Below are positions 55,729 to 64,000 of a DNA stretch of 64,000 bases, piece after piece; the stretch's first letter is position 1; each line of letters opens with the position of its first letter. This DNA comes from Flavobacteriales bacterium (GTDB taxonomy: Bacteria; Bacteroidota; Bacteroidia; Flavobacteriales_D; Crocinitomicaceae). Under the pieces are notes generated by a model, which had not been told where the DNA came from, did not search any database, and saw only the letters and a program-made list of their open reading frames with translations. The translations under genes and the position numbers were made by a program. Location of the stretch: positions 1 to 64,000 of the forward strand of contig CANMHB010000010.1 of NCBI GenBank assembly GCA_947497485.1, in the 5' to 3' direction.

Positions 55729-55760
55729 GAAAGTTACTAAAAAATTGAAGAAGCGACAAA
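55729..55760 (-). promoter_or_regulatory. Promoter of the CotH-PorP operon
   Basis: Minus strand TTTG (55757-55760), 20 nt, TAACTTTC (55729-55736), one mismatch in the -7; leader about 15 nt. Supports the ATG at 55710. Confidence 0.5.
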
Positions 55761-55784
55761 TTTTCACTTAAAGAACTTTTGACG

Positions 55785-55792
55785 TATATTTG
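55785..55792 (+). promoter_or_regulatory. -7 box of the lipoprotein-DUF2490 pair
   Basis: TATATTTG, exact match; leader about 13 nt. Confidence 0.55.
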
Positions 55793-55808
55793 AAATAAAT
55801 CTAAAAGT

Positions 55809-56198
55809 ATGAAGAATGTCATTTTTGCGAGTTGCTTTTTACTATCACTATTTGGCTGTAAAAAGGTAGAAGGGGAAGGTGGTTCTGCAACGATCAAAGG
55901 AGTCGTTATCGAGCAAAGATATAATAGTCTAGGGAACATAATTGCCGAATATCCTGCTCCGGATCAAAATGTATACATTATATATGGAGATCAAAGTACT
56001 TTTTACGATGATGATATTAGTACGAGTTATGACGGTAGTTTTGAATTTAGGTATTTGCAGAAAGGAAAATATTCGGTTTTTGTTTATGAGGATTGTGCCA
56101 GTTGTTTAAGTGGGACGAAAGAAAAAATATCAAATATTGAAATTACGAAGCGCGATCAAATCATTACACTTGATACCATTTTCATTAAAAAGTTGTGA
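55809..56198 (+). CDS. Small lipoprotein with carboxypeptidase-regulatory-like fold
   Basis: 129 residues. The lipobox LSLFGC (Cys about 17) follows a short hydrophobic signal, so it should be lipid-anchored. The rest is a single beta-sandwich of the CarboxypepD_reg/SdrB type (ATIKGVVIEQRYN, FEFRYLQKGKYSVFVYEDC, ITLDTIFI). It overlaps the next gene by four bases (GTGA), so the two are translated together. Function unknown. Confidence 0.85.
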   Translation: MKNVIFASCFLLSLFGCKKVEGEGGSATIKGVVIEQRYNSLGNIIAEYPAPDQNVYIIYGDQSTFYDDDISTSYDGSFEFRYLQKGKYSVFVYEDCASCLSGTKEKISNIEITKRDQIITLDTIFIKKL

Positions 56199-56896
56199 TA
56201 AAAAAATCTGTTTTCTTCCTTTTTTTTTATTTGGTTTCCTCGGTTATTTTAGGGCAATCATCAACCTTTCAAGTTTGGACTGAAACTGGATGTAGGGGGA
56301 AATTGTCAAAAAAATTTGAATATAACCTTAGTTTAACAAATCGATTCAGTGATTTTAAACTTGTTACTTTCTTCCCTCAATTAACGCTGAAATATAAGTT
56401 GTCAGATTGGTGCAAACCTTCTCTTGATTATCGAATGATATCAGATCGCGAGGATAATGGGAACTATCTTTTAAGTCAACGCTTGAATTTCAATTTAAGT
56501 TTAGAAAAAGATATTCAACGAATGTCAGCTTCAATTAGATTCCGCTACCAATATTCATTCAAAGGAATAACGTCGAATTATGAACCTGAATTTGATAATG
56601 CCATTCGTGTGAAACCAGCAATTTCTTATAATTTTAAAGGCAAAATAATTAAACCAATTTTAAGTTCAGAAATTTTTTACAATCCGAGTTTTGGTTTGTA
56701 CGGAAAAAGAGTAACAAGAATTCGGAATTTTATTGGTTTTGACCTTAATTTAAAAGGACCTCACGATTTGCAAATTGGTTATTTTTTCGATCAAAAAGTA
56801 AACTTACCGAATCAAAATAATCGCCATGTATTAAGCCTCGATTATTGTTATAATTTATCATACAAATCGAAGAAAGAAACGACAAAGAAATCTTAA
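56195..56896 (+). CDS. DUF2490 outer-membrane protein
   Basis: 233 residues with a signal peptide and ten or so amphipathic strands ending HVLSLDYCYNLS, typical of DUF2490 barrels. It starts at a GTG overlapping the lipoprotein stop; no ATG is available before the signal peptide. Its TAA shares bases with the stop of the converging cyclase gene (56893-56896). The lipoprotein-barrel pair may form one envelope complex. Confidence 0.85.
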   Translation: MIKKSVFFLFFYLVSSVILGQSSTFQVWTETGCRGKLSKKFEYNLSLTNRFSDFKLVTFFPQLTLKYKLSDWCKPSLDYRMISDREDNGNYLLSQRLNFNLSLEKDIQRMSASIRFRYQYSFKGITSNYEPEFDNAIRVKPAISYNFKGKIIKPILSSEIFYNPSFGLYGKRVTRIRNFIGFDLNLKGPHDLQIGYFFDQKVNLPNQNNRHVLSLDYCYNLSYKSKKETTKKS

Positions 56897-59800
56897 TCTT
56901 GATAAGCGTTGAGCTCCAGACGAGCTTTTACTTTCTGAATATTTTCCTCTTTTTTCTTTTGACGCATTTCAATCGAAGTTTGAGTGAAATATTGATGTTG
57001 CTCTAAAAATTTAACTTGAATTTCGTCCCATTTTCTATCGCTATCAATTTTTTTCATTTCGCGAAGTTCAATTCGCAATCTATCTGCAATTTCCTCAAAA
57101 TCATCTCGACCTAAATAATCCAAATCTGCATCACAAATGATTTCTTGTAATTTATTTATCGGACGATGTGGGATTTCGGTGACATGAATTAATTCTACAA
57201 TTGTTTTGATGTGCTGTTCGGTGTAACCATACTTAGGCAACAAATCTCTAGCCATCTGAGCACCAACTTCTTCGTTATGTTCGTAGCGCTCAATAAAGCC
57301 GGCATCATGCAAAATAGCAGCTGTTTTAAGAAGAAATAACCCTTCATCTGTAACACCCTCCAAAAGTGCAATTCGTTCAACTGCTTTTACAACATCTTTT
57401 GTATGATTAATGGAGTGGTAGGTTAATTTTTCGGAAAGACCTCTCTCCAAAATCTTTAAAACATGATGTTCTGTTTTGTAATATTTAATGTTACTGTAAT
57501 GATGTAATTTTTTAATTTCTTCGAAGCGTTGATTTGGAATCAATCCTTCACCATTAACAGACAACTCAGGTTTAATGCGAACAACCTCATACATATCAAC
57601 CCAAGTTTTGGCTTTTGATTGAACTTTTCCCTTAAATTCACATTCAAAATAGGGTTCTATATAATTGAATGTGGAGCCAGTTATGGTGACCTTTCCTGGT
57701 TGACTTAACATCTCCATTCGTTGCGCTAAATTCACGGTTGAACCCCAAACATCATATGCCAATCGTAAATTTCCAATAATCCCTGCAGTTACAGGACCTG
57801 TGTTAATTCCGAGACGTATTTCCCAAAAATCTTCATGATTCGCAATGGCATCGAACTTAATTTTAGACATGTATGCCTGAATCTGTATTGCTGCTGTGCA
57901 GGCATCTATGGGGTTTGTGGAGTTTTCAGTAGGGATTCCTCCGGCACACATATAAGCATCTCCGATTGTCTTTATCTTTTCAAGGTTGTTTACATCAATG
58001 ATTTCATCAAATTTCCGGAATAAAACATCGAGTTTGTTTACTAGTCGATTTGCGCTCATATTTTCCGAAATCTTCGTGAAACCGACTACGTCCGTGAATA
58101 ATACTGAAACCAATTTGAAGCTATTTGCCTGAACTTTTCCACTTCTTTTCAACTCAATTACGGCCTCAGCAGGTAGCGTATTGCTTAACCATTTTTCAAC
58201 TTTATCTTTTTCAATTTGAATTAATTCTTGTTGCTCTAAAACCTTATTTTTCTCTGCTTCGATTAGTTTATTTTGTTCCTCAATCTGCGATTTTTGTTGT
58301 CTGATTTCTCTTGTTCGTTGGGCAATTTTCAATTCAAGACGAACCTGTTCAATACGCGCTAATTCAATTCTTCGACGAAAAACAATCAATGTCAAAATGG
58401 AAAGAAATATTGCGACTATCAGCCAAAACCACCAGGTAGCCCAGTAAGGAGAATTAATTTTAAGTTGTAATTTAACTGGTATTTTGCTCCAGCTTCCATC
58501 TCCAAGACGAGCGAAAATTTTTAACGTGTATTCTCCTGGAGATAATGAGTTAAAAGATAGCTCATTATGCGTTCCAATTAATTGCTCACCAATGTCTGAT
58601 CCCTCCAAAATATATTTATAATTCACCAATTGCGGATTACTCAAATCATTCGTTTGAAAACGAATCGTAAAACTTCGGTGTTTATAGTCAAGTTCAAGTG
58701 CGTTGGTTTTAGAAATAACCTCTATCAATGGAGAGTCTTTGTCCCCGGGTTTTAACCAATTTTTATCTAATTTAAATTTCGTGATAATCACTTGTAAATT
58801 ATCCGAAGATTTTGTCAAATTGGCTGGTGAAAAATAGTTGTAGCCATTAATTCCACCAAAAAATAATTCACCTCCTTTTTTCGATTTAAAAAATGCATTC
58901 GAATTAAATTCATTACTTACAAGACCATGCACTTCCCTGTATATATTGACAATTCCCGTTTTTTTATTGTATGATGCAATTCCACGATTTGTACTCAACC
59001 AAAGACGATTATATGAGTCTTCGAGCAATCCATAAATTACGTTATTCGGAAGTCCTTGTTTTTTGCCAACTATTTTGATACTATAGTTCTTGAGGTTAAT
59101 GTGAACCAAACCACTACCAAAAGTTCCAAGCCAATATTCATTTCCGGATGTATGACAAATCGTACTAACATATTCCTTTACATACTTGATGAATACTGAG
59201 TTTATGGGATGAGGTAAGATTTTATGCTTTGCTTCCGAGAAATAATTTAACCCTCCACCACTTGTCGTAAACCAAAATTTCCCGTTTTTATCTCGATAGG
59301 CAACACGACAAACGCCAATTGTTATGGAATTTTTTATATCCTTTGGATTGTGCTCAAAAAGTTCTGATTTTTTCGTGTTCAAATCAAAAAGGATCACCCC
59401 TCCTTTAGTCGCTAAAAAATATTGATCTTTTTTATATTGAATAATTGAATATACCCGATCGTGACGTTGAGCGTGTTCTTTTGGGACGTAATTCAACTTT
59501 TTATAATCAAAACTTTCTGGACCATTTATTCGAAGTTCATATAGTCCATCCAAACAGCCAACAAGAATTCGATTTTCAGAAATACTATACATACTCAGTA
59601 CTACCTCTTTTCCGGTTTCACTATTTGTTATTGCACTGACTATTCTATTATACTGATCAAAACCCCCAGTTTTTCGATTAAACCTTGAAACACCAGCATC
59701 GGTTCCAACAAAGACATACTTGGATTTTGGATCCTCTGAAAAACACCAAACATTTGGAGAAGGAAGCCCCTTTTTTAAGTTACCACTAGGGCCGACACTG

Positions 59801-60807
59801 AGAAAACCAACTCTACTTGGGTCGAATCCAGATAAACCTCTTTCGCTTCCCACCCAAATTTTTTGGTTATTGTCTTGATAAAGGCAAGAAAGCCCATTGA
59901 ATAACAATGAATTTTTTTGAAAAATATCTTCAGTACTATTGAAAATACTTCCATTTTCGTTGATCGTAAATAAACCATTTGAAGCTGTTGCTATGAAATA
60001 CTTTCCATTCGATAAAATAACGTCTTTTACGCTAAACAAACCAATTTTATCGAGCGACTTGAATCTAGGTTTTACCTCTAAGTTAGACTCGTCGAACTGA
60101 AATAACCCTTGATTCGAACATAAAATAATTGATCCATTTTCTAATTCGACGATTCTCAAGATTGAAACCAGAGTCTGGTCTTTTGGTTTGACTATCAATT
60201 TTTTGTAGGAATTCGACTTTAGGTTGAAGTAAATCAACCCTTTGTCCTCAGTATCTATTAATAAATTCCCACCTTCCAAACATTTAACAAGGTGAACTTT
60301 CTTTGAACTGATGTTGACAATTCCTTCTTCGAATTGCAATTTCTTCGTATCAAATTTAACGATCCCATAACCAAGGGTAGCAAGCCATAAATTACCTTTC
60401 CCATCATAGTCAATACTCTCAATTTGCAGCAAAGTTTGGGCGCTAATATTGAAAGTTTTAAATTGTTCTGTGTTCGGATTGAACAAGATCAGCCCACTTG
60501 CAGTCCCAAACCATAAATTCCCGTCGGGTGTTCGCGCAGAGCAGAGAAAATTCGTGCTATTTAATCCAGGAGTTTCATCTTGGTTGAATACTTCGAATGA
60601 ATTTCCATCGAACCGATTTAGTCCATCTTGTGTTCCAATCCAAAGTGAATTATTTTCATCTTGAACAATCGTTGTCACAAAACTTTGCGACAAACCATTG
60701 CTTATCGTGTAATTATTAAAACGATAATCTCCTTGGGAAAAACAATTGAAATACCCAAGAAAAATTAGTGTTAATAAAAAGGATTTGAAAAAACTAGTTT
60801 CCCCCAT
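56893..60807 (-). CDS. Two-component propeller, adenylate cyclase and HD phosphohydrolase fusion
   Basis: 1304 residues. Signal peptide, then periplasmic two-component-regulator propeller blades (about 25-690; repeated LWIGTQDGLNRFD, LWFGTASGLILFN, LWLSTNRGIASYN), a Y_Y_Y domain (about 720-785), one membrane span (about 789-811), a long coiled coil (about 815-875), a class III cyclase domain (about 895-1080) and an HD domain (about 1112-1240). The cyclase keeps both metal Asp residues (FTDVVGF, IGDAYM), the adenine-type Lys (EKIKTIGD) and Asp (YDVWGST), and the Asn/Arg pair (VNLAQRM). The HD domain has YHSINHTKDV and AAILHDAGFI. Signal-regulated synthesis plus hydrolysis of a cyclic nucleotide in one chain is the likely role. 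Confidence 0.9.
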   Translation of the reverse strand: MGETSFFKSFLLTLIFLGYFNCFSQGDYRFNNYTISNGLSQSFVTTIVQDENNSLWIGTQDGLNRFDGNSFEVFNQDETPGLNSTNFLCSARTPDGNLWFGTASGLILFNPNTEQFKTFNISAQTLLQIESIDYDGKGNLWLATLGYGIVKFDTKKLQFEEGIVNISSKKVHLVKCLEGGNLLIDTEDKGLIYFNLKSNSYKKLIVKPKDQTLVSILRIVELENGSIILCSNQGLFQFDESNLEVKPRFKSLDKIGLFSVKDVILSNGKYFIATASNGLFTINENGSIFNSTEDIFQKNSLLFNGLSCLYQDNNQKIWVGSERGLSGFDPSRVGFLSVGPSGNLKKGLPSPNVWCFSEDPKSKYVFVGTDAGVSRFNRKTGGFDQYNRIVSAITNSETGKEVVLSMYSISENRILVGCLDGLYELRINGPESFDYKKLNYVPKEHAQRHDRVYSIIQYKKDQYFLATKGGVILFDLNTKKSELFEHNPKDIKNSITIGVCRVAYRDKNGKFWFTTSGGGLNYFSEAKHKILPHPINSVFIKYVKEYVSTICHTSGNEYWLGTFGSGLVHINLKNYSIKIVGKKQGLPNNVIYGLLEDSYNRLWLSTNRGIASYNKKTGIVNIYREVHGLVSNEFNSNAFFKSKKGGELFFGGINGYNYFSPANLTKSSDNLQVIITKFKLDKNWLKPGDKDSPLIEVISKTNALELDYKHRSFTIRFQTNDLSNPQLVNYKYILEGSDIGEQLIGTHNELSFNSLSPGEYTLKIFARLGDGSWSKIPVKLQLKINSPYWATWWFWLIVAIFLSILTLIVFRRRIELARIEQVRLELKIAQRTREIRQQKSQIEEQNKLIEAEKNKVLEQQELIQIEKDKVEKWLSNTLPAEAVIELKRSGKVQANSFKLVSVLFTDVVGFTKISENMSANRLVNKLDVLFRKFDEIIDVNNLEKIKTIGDAYMCAGGIPTENSTNPIDACTAAIQIQAYMSKIKFDAIANHEDFWEIRLGINTGPVTAGIIGNLRLAYDVWGSTVNLAQRMEMLSQPGKVTITGSTFNYIEPYFECEFKGKVQSKAKTWVDMYEVVRIKPELSVNGEGLIPNQRFEEIKKLHHYSNIKYYKTEHHVLKILERGLSEKLTYHSINHTKDVVKAVERIALLEGVTDEGLFLLKTAAILHDAGFIERYEHNEEVGAQMARDLLPKYGYTEQHIKTIVELIHVTEIPHRPINKLQEIICDADLDYLGRDDFEEIADRLRIELREMKKIDSDRKWDEIQVKFLEQHQYFTQTSIEMRQKKKEENIQKVKARLELNAYQD

Positions 60808-61318
60808 TCATTTGATTACTGGTATTCGCTTGTATAATCGATGCCTCCAGATCCCGATCAAATAAATACAATCCACCATTATCGTTACCAATTAGTTTGA
60901 TTTTGTCAAGAATTGTTCTTGCAAGTGCTTCCTCTTCGAGCTGCTCGGACACATACCATTGAACGAAATTATGTGTAGTGTAATCTTTTTCCTGAAGACA
61001 AATATCAACGAGATCATTAATACTTTCTGTCACACTAATTTCGTGTTTCAACAAAAGCTCGAATACATTTTTTAAATTCTTAAAATCTACAGGAGGTTGT
61101 TCGATGGCAGGAATTAAAGCTGTCCCTCCTCGTTCGTTGACAAATTTTATTAGTTTCAACATGTGAAAACGCTCCTCATCCGAATGCGTATACATGAACT
61201 TTGCTGTTCCATTCAACCCATTCCCTTCTGCCCATGAAGCCATGGCAAGGTAGAACTGAGAGGAAGATGCCTCTTTTTTAATTTGTTCGTTTAAAGCAGA
61301 TTCGACACGAGTGTTCAT
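60794..61318 (-). CDS. Ferritin
   Basis: 174 residues, four-helix bundle with ferroxidase-site residues (Glu in LNEQIKKEASSSQFYLAMAS, YTHSDEERFHMLKL with ExxH, and the later Glu in SEQLEEEALA). It stores iron as ferric mineral. The C-terminus is extended (SNQMNGGN). Its last 14 bases overlap the start of the cyclase gene, giving a two-gene unit; the ferritin promoter is upstream. Confidence 0.94.
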   Translation of the reverse strand: MNTRVESALNEQIKKEASSSQFYLAMASWAEGNGLNGTAKFMYTHSDEERFHMLKLIKFVNERGGTALIPAIEQPPVDFKNLKNVFELLLKHEISVTESINDLVDICLQEKDYTTHNFVQWYVSEQLEEEALARTILDKIKLIGNDNGGLYLFDRDLEASIIQANTSNQMNGGN

Positions 61319-61334
61319 AGCAATTGTTTTTTTA

Positions 61335-61342
61335 CAAATTTA
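61335..61342 (-). promoter_or_regulatory. -7 box of the ferritin-cyclase unit
   Basis: Minus strand TAAATTTG, exact match; leader about 13 nt. Confidence 0.55.
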
Positions 61343-61395
61343 CGATTCTAATTTTCAAAACAGAAAAGAAAAAAGGAAAATATTTAAGGCTATTT

Positions 61396-62433
61396 TTAAA
61401 ACTTAAAAAACCAGCTACACATTGGTATCGGAAATGAATTCGTTTCATATTTATCAAAAGATGCTACTCCAGCAAGGGCAATTTGAAAAGCTCTATTTTC
61501 ATTTTTTTGGAAACGCATTCCAGGCATCAAATAAAAGGAGGTTCTGAAAATTCGTTCCTCAACAACCGTGTTAACAATGGGTGTATATAACTGCGTGTTT
61601 GGGTCATAGCCTCCTGAAGTATTGGTTCTTATTTCTTTGGGATTATTAAACAAGACCATTGAATCGAAGAAAAAACTCGCTTTACTCCCTACTTTGAAAA
61701 TTCCTGCAATTGAAATGAGTGGTGCTTTTCTCATTGGGATCATTCGATTGTATGTTCCAGGGAAATTAGGTTCTATATAAACTCCAGGCCTTTCCGCATC
61801 CTCGTCCATTCCTGTTTTTATATAGCCATAACCAGCTGAAAAGGAAACATTGTTTAACCGATTTCCATAAGTTACTACGGCCCAATGTAAGCCTCCAAAC
61901 CCTTTGAAATTAGCTAAGTAACCTGATGTTCCCAACATTGTACCTATGGCAAAATTCCATTTAGTTGCTTTAGGTGTAAGGGCGTATTTTCCAGCCAAAA
62001 CAAACGGACTTGCAATCCATGTAGTCATTACACCCAATGAAAAGCGATCCGAAAGCGAAAAATGTACTTCTGGACCGTATAAGTTTACTAAGGCATAATT
62101 CTCTCCTCGCTTTATCGAAAAAGCATTTGTTGTAAACTGATATCGTGTTGTAAAAGGCCCCGATGCGCGATATTCGCCAAAAACGACGGATTTTCTATCT
62201 GCAATCAATGTAATTGACTTAATTTCAGATTTATTAATGAAGATTTTCCCGAGTGTTTTTGTTTCCAAAAGTATTTCACGGCCATCGTCATTTAATATTC
62301 TACCAATATATTCGGTACCGTTATTTTTGATGATGACGTATGTGTTCGTGTCAATTGGATCTTTTTGGGCCGTTAAACCAAAACTCATCGAAAGAAATAG
62401 AGTAATTAGTGCGGAAGTTAAAATTGATTTCAT
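61396..62433 (-). CDS. Uncharacterised envelope protein, probable small barrel
   Basis: 345 residues from the ATG at 62433 (signal peptide MKSILTSALITLFLSMSFGL); a TTG at 62451 belongs to the promoter. Residues 30-75 form a small SH3-like domain (TYVIIKNNGTEYIGRILNDD, LGKIFINKSEIKSITLI), followed by about ten amphipathic strands and an aromatic C-terminus (MCSWFFKF), so an outer-membrane protein is likely. The N-terminal part resembles domains fused to Bacteroidota barrels. No function is recognised. Confidence 0.8.
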   Translation of the reverse strand: MKSILTSALITLFLSMSFGLTAQKDPIDTNTYVIIKNNGTEYIGRILNDDGREILLETKTLGKIFINKSEIKSITLIADRKSVVFGEYRASGPFTTRYQFTTNAFSIKRGENYALVNLYGPEVHFSLSDRFSLGVMTTWIASPFVLAGKYALTPKATKWNFAIGTMLGTSGYLANFKGFGGLHWAVVTYGNRLNNVSFSAGYGYIKTGMDEDAERPGVYIEPNFPGTYNRMIPMRKAPLISIAGIFKVGSKASFFFDSMVLFNNPKEIRTNTSGGYDPNTQLYTPIVNTVVEERIFRTSFYLMPGMRFQKNENRAFQIALAGVASFDKYETNSFPIPMCSWFFKF

Positions 62434-62448
62434 AACCAAGTTTTTTTC

Positions 62449-62456
62449 CAAAATTA
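62449..62456 (-). promoter_or_regulatory. -7 box of the 345-residue envelope protein gene
   Basis: Minus strand TAATTTTG, exact match; leader about 12 nt. Confidence 0.55.
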
Positions 62457-62526
62457 CGCTTAGTGAATAAGCTTTGAATTACACCAAAATCGTTGGTTTT
62501 TAGAAAAATATAATCCAAAAAGAATG

Positions 62527-64000
62527 TTATTCCTCTATATAGGTTCGATGAACACGCTTTGAAATGGAAGTTAAAACTTCGTAAGGAATAGAGTTGATTT
62601 TTTCAGAGAATTTGGATAGTGTGACCTTATTTCCTATTATTTCAACGCGATCGCCCGTTTTCACATATTTTTTGGTAACATCTACCATAATCATATCCAT
62701 ACAAACACGTCCGATTACAGCGCATTCCAATCCATTGATTAAAACGGATCCAACACCATTGCTTAATGAACGTCTAAAACCATCAGCATAACCAACAGGG
62801 ATTATTGCAATATCAATATCCTTTTCGGCAACAAAAGATCGCGAGTAACCGACACTTTCGCCTTTTGATACTTGTTTTATTTGCGAAACCGTACTTTTCC
62901 AGGAAACGACAGGATGTAATTTTTTAGAAGTTACCGGATTTGAAGAAACGCCATACATCCCGATTCCAATTCGAACCATATCGAATTGAGCCTCCGGATA
63001 ATTTGCAATGCCTTCTGAATTCAGTAAATGAGCCATAAATGTGCTGGCAGATTGTTTGGAAATATAACTACAAGACTCTATGAATCGTTTTATTTGCAGG
63101 TCTGTAAAGCGTTTATCTCTTCGATTATCTGAATCGGCTAAATGCGAATAAACTCCTTTGATTATTATTTCTGGTTGAGCTTGAATTAGCTCCATCAAAC
63201 GTGGGAGTTCACGCTGATCAAAACCAAGTCTTTTCATCCCAGTATCAATTTTCAAATGTATTGGAAAGTTTTGAACGCCTTGAAAAATCAATTCATGAAG
63301 TAATTCATTCAATTGTTCGAAAGAGAAAACCGCTGGCTCTAAATGATATTTAATACAGTCTTCAAATCCTTCCTCAACTGGATTCATTACCAAAATCGGA
63401 ATTTTTACGCCTGATTTTCTCAGTTCAACACCCTCATCTGGATACGCTACACCCAAATAATCGATGCCTTGTTTTTCGAGATAACCACCCACTTTTTCGA
63501 GTCCCGCACCATAGGATTGAGCCTTAACCATAGCAAGAACCTTCGTCGTTGGCTTTAGGTTAGATTTAAAAATCTGAATATTATGTTTAATTGCAGACAA
63601 GTTGATTTCGAGAAAAGTTTTGTGTTTTTTTAATCGCAAACGTGCGGCTAATTTTTGCATTTCTGACTTTCTGGTCCCCTTCACCAAAACAACGGCATTT
63701 GAAATATCAATTTTTGGATTTTCTCCAGGATTTACTACAACATAATTTTCGGGTTTATATTTCTTTATTTTCTTTAAAATATCCTGCTGCTGACTGTGAG
63801 AATCATCAAGTCCAATCAATACAATTCTTTTTTTTCCATCTGCCAAAGACAATTGATATTCAAGTGAAAGTTCTAGCGCCTCGAAATCCAGATTATATGT
63901 ATCGTTGATGATAATAGAATTATCTCGCCCCTCAAAAGTTTCCATGCGCATCGCCAAGCGCGGTATCGTTTTGATTTGTTCTATTTCTATGTTACCAAAA
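62527..64000 (-). CDS. Bifunctional MurF-Alr protein, N-terminus cut by window edge
   Basis: 491 codons are open to the right edge with no stop, and the frame continues as GNIEIEQIKTIPRLAMRMET, the C-terminal region of MurF (UDP-MurNAc-tripeptide:D-Ala-D-Ala ligase); SIIINDTYN is its last motif. From about residue 130 of the visible part it becomes a complete alanine racemase: MVKAQSYGAG (PLP Lys), RIGIGMYGV, and the catalytic Tyr region GESVGYSRSF with IGRVCMDMIMVDV. This fusion is usual in Bacteroidota and couples D-Ala supply to peptidoglycan precursor synthesis. A TTG at 63957 is internal, not the start. Confidence 0.93.
   Translation of the reverse strand, partial: FGNIEIEQIKTIPRLAMRMETFEGRDNSIIINDTYNLDFEALELSLEYQLSLADGKKRIVLIGLDDSHSQQQDILKKIKKYKPENYVVVNPGENPKIDISNAVVLVKGTRKSEMQKLAARLRLKKHKTFLEINLSAIKHNIQIFKSNLKPTTKVLAMVKAQSYGAGLEKVGGYLEKQGIDYLGVAYPDEGVELRKSGVKIPILVMNPVEEGFEDCIKYHLEPAVFSFEQLNELLHELIFQGVQNFPIHLKIDTGMKRLGFDQRELPRLMELIQAQPEIIIKGVYSHLADSDNRRDKRFTDLQIKRFIESCSYISKQSASTFMAHLLNSEGIANYPEAQFDMVRIGIGMYGVSSNPVTSKKLHPVVSWKSTVSQIKQVSKGESVGYSRSFVAEKDIDIAIIPVGYADGFRRSLSNGVGSVLINGLECAVIGRVCMDMIMVDVTKKYVKTGDRVEIIGNKVTLSKFSEKINSIPYEVLTSISKRVHRTYIEE

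Overview
The window is AT-rich bacterial chromosome from a member of the Bacteroidota, most likely order Flavobacteriales (a Fluviicola/Crocinitomicaceae-like organism; this placement is an inference). The evidence is: type IX secretion (T9SS) sorting domains of type A and type B, a PorP/SprF protein, a TonB receptor with a carboxypeptidase-regulatory N-terminus, CHU_C and DUF349 families, a MurF-Alr fusion, a group II geranylgeranylglyceryl phosphate synthase, and many promoters of the Bacteroidetes -33/-7 type (TTG, 17-23 nt, TAnnTTTG).

Layout. 0-7.3 kb: a TonB-dependent receptor and its large secreted partner, which is cut by the left edge. 7.4-9.1 kb: an operon of phosphopantetheinyl transferase, GGGP synthase and a membrane protein. 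9.1-16 kb: nadC, uvrC, a secreted M43 metalloprotease and a thioesterase. 14.6-20.3 kb: a five-gene minus-strand operon (PfkB kinase, DUF349, membrane protein, receiver-PAS-histidine kinase, GT9). 20.4-23.7 kb: xerC-hpf facing the yicC-gmk-nadD operon, which ends in a clear terminator. 23.7-31 kb: a T9SS cargo protein, a double-OmpA protein, an unknown one-span membrane protein, DUF4286-rsmA, a MORN-repeat protein and a LysE exporter. 31-40 kb: an AddB-like nuclease, two AAA ATPases, a GT4 glycosyltransferase and a sensor kinase.

40-48 kb looks accessory: a flavin monooxygenase, a 169-bp GC-rich module with terminal inverted repeats, an intact IS110-family element with a candidate bridge RNA, an XRE regulator with a perfect operator palindrome divergent from a GIY-YIG-like/MORN/secreted-protein cassette, duplicated REP-like palindromes, and an ORF6N protein. 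48-64 kb returns to core functions: fbp, a universal stress protein, a GH3-family enzyme, PorP/SprF with its CotH-kinase T9SS cargo, a lipoprotein plus DUF2490 pair, a 1304-residue propeller/adenylate cyclase/HD fusion overlapping a ferritin gene, an unknown envelope protein, and murF-alr cut by the right edge.

Two general features stand out. Many convergent genes overlap or abut at their stop codons, leaving no room for terminators between them. Several genes have the TAnnTTTG box only 3-5 nt before the start codon, which predicts leaderless mRNAs. No tRNA, rRNA or CRISPR array was seen. Start codons were re-chosen where the longest open frame began inside a promoter or upstream of an obvious signal peptide or family N-terminus.
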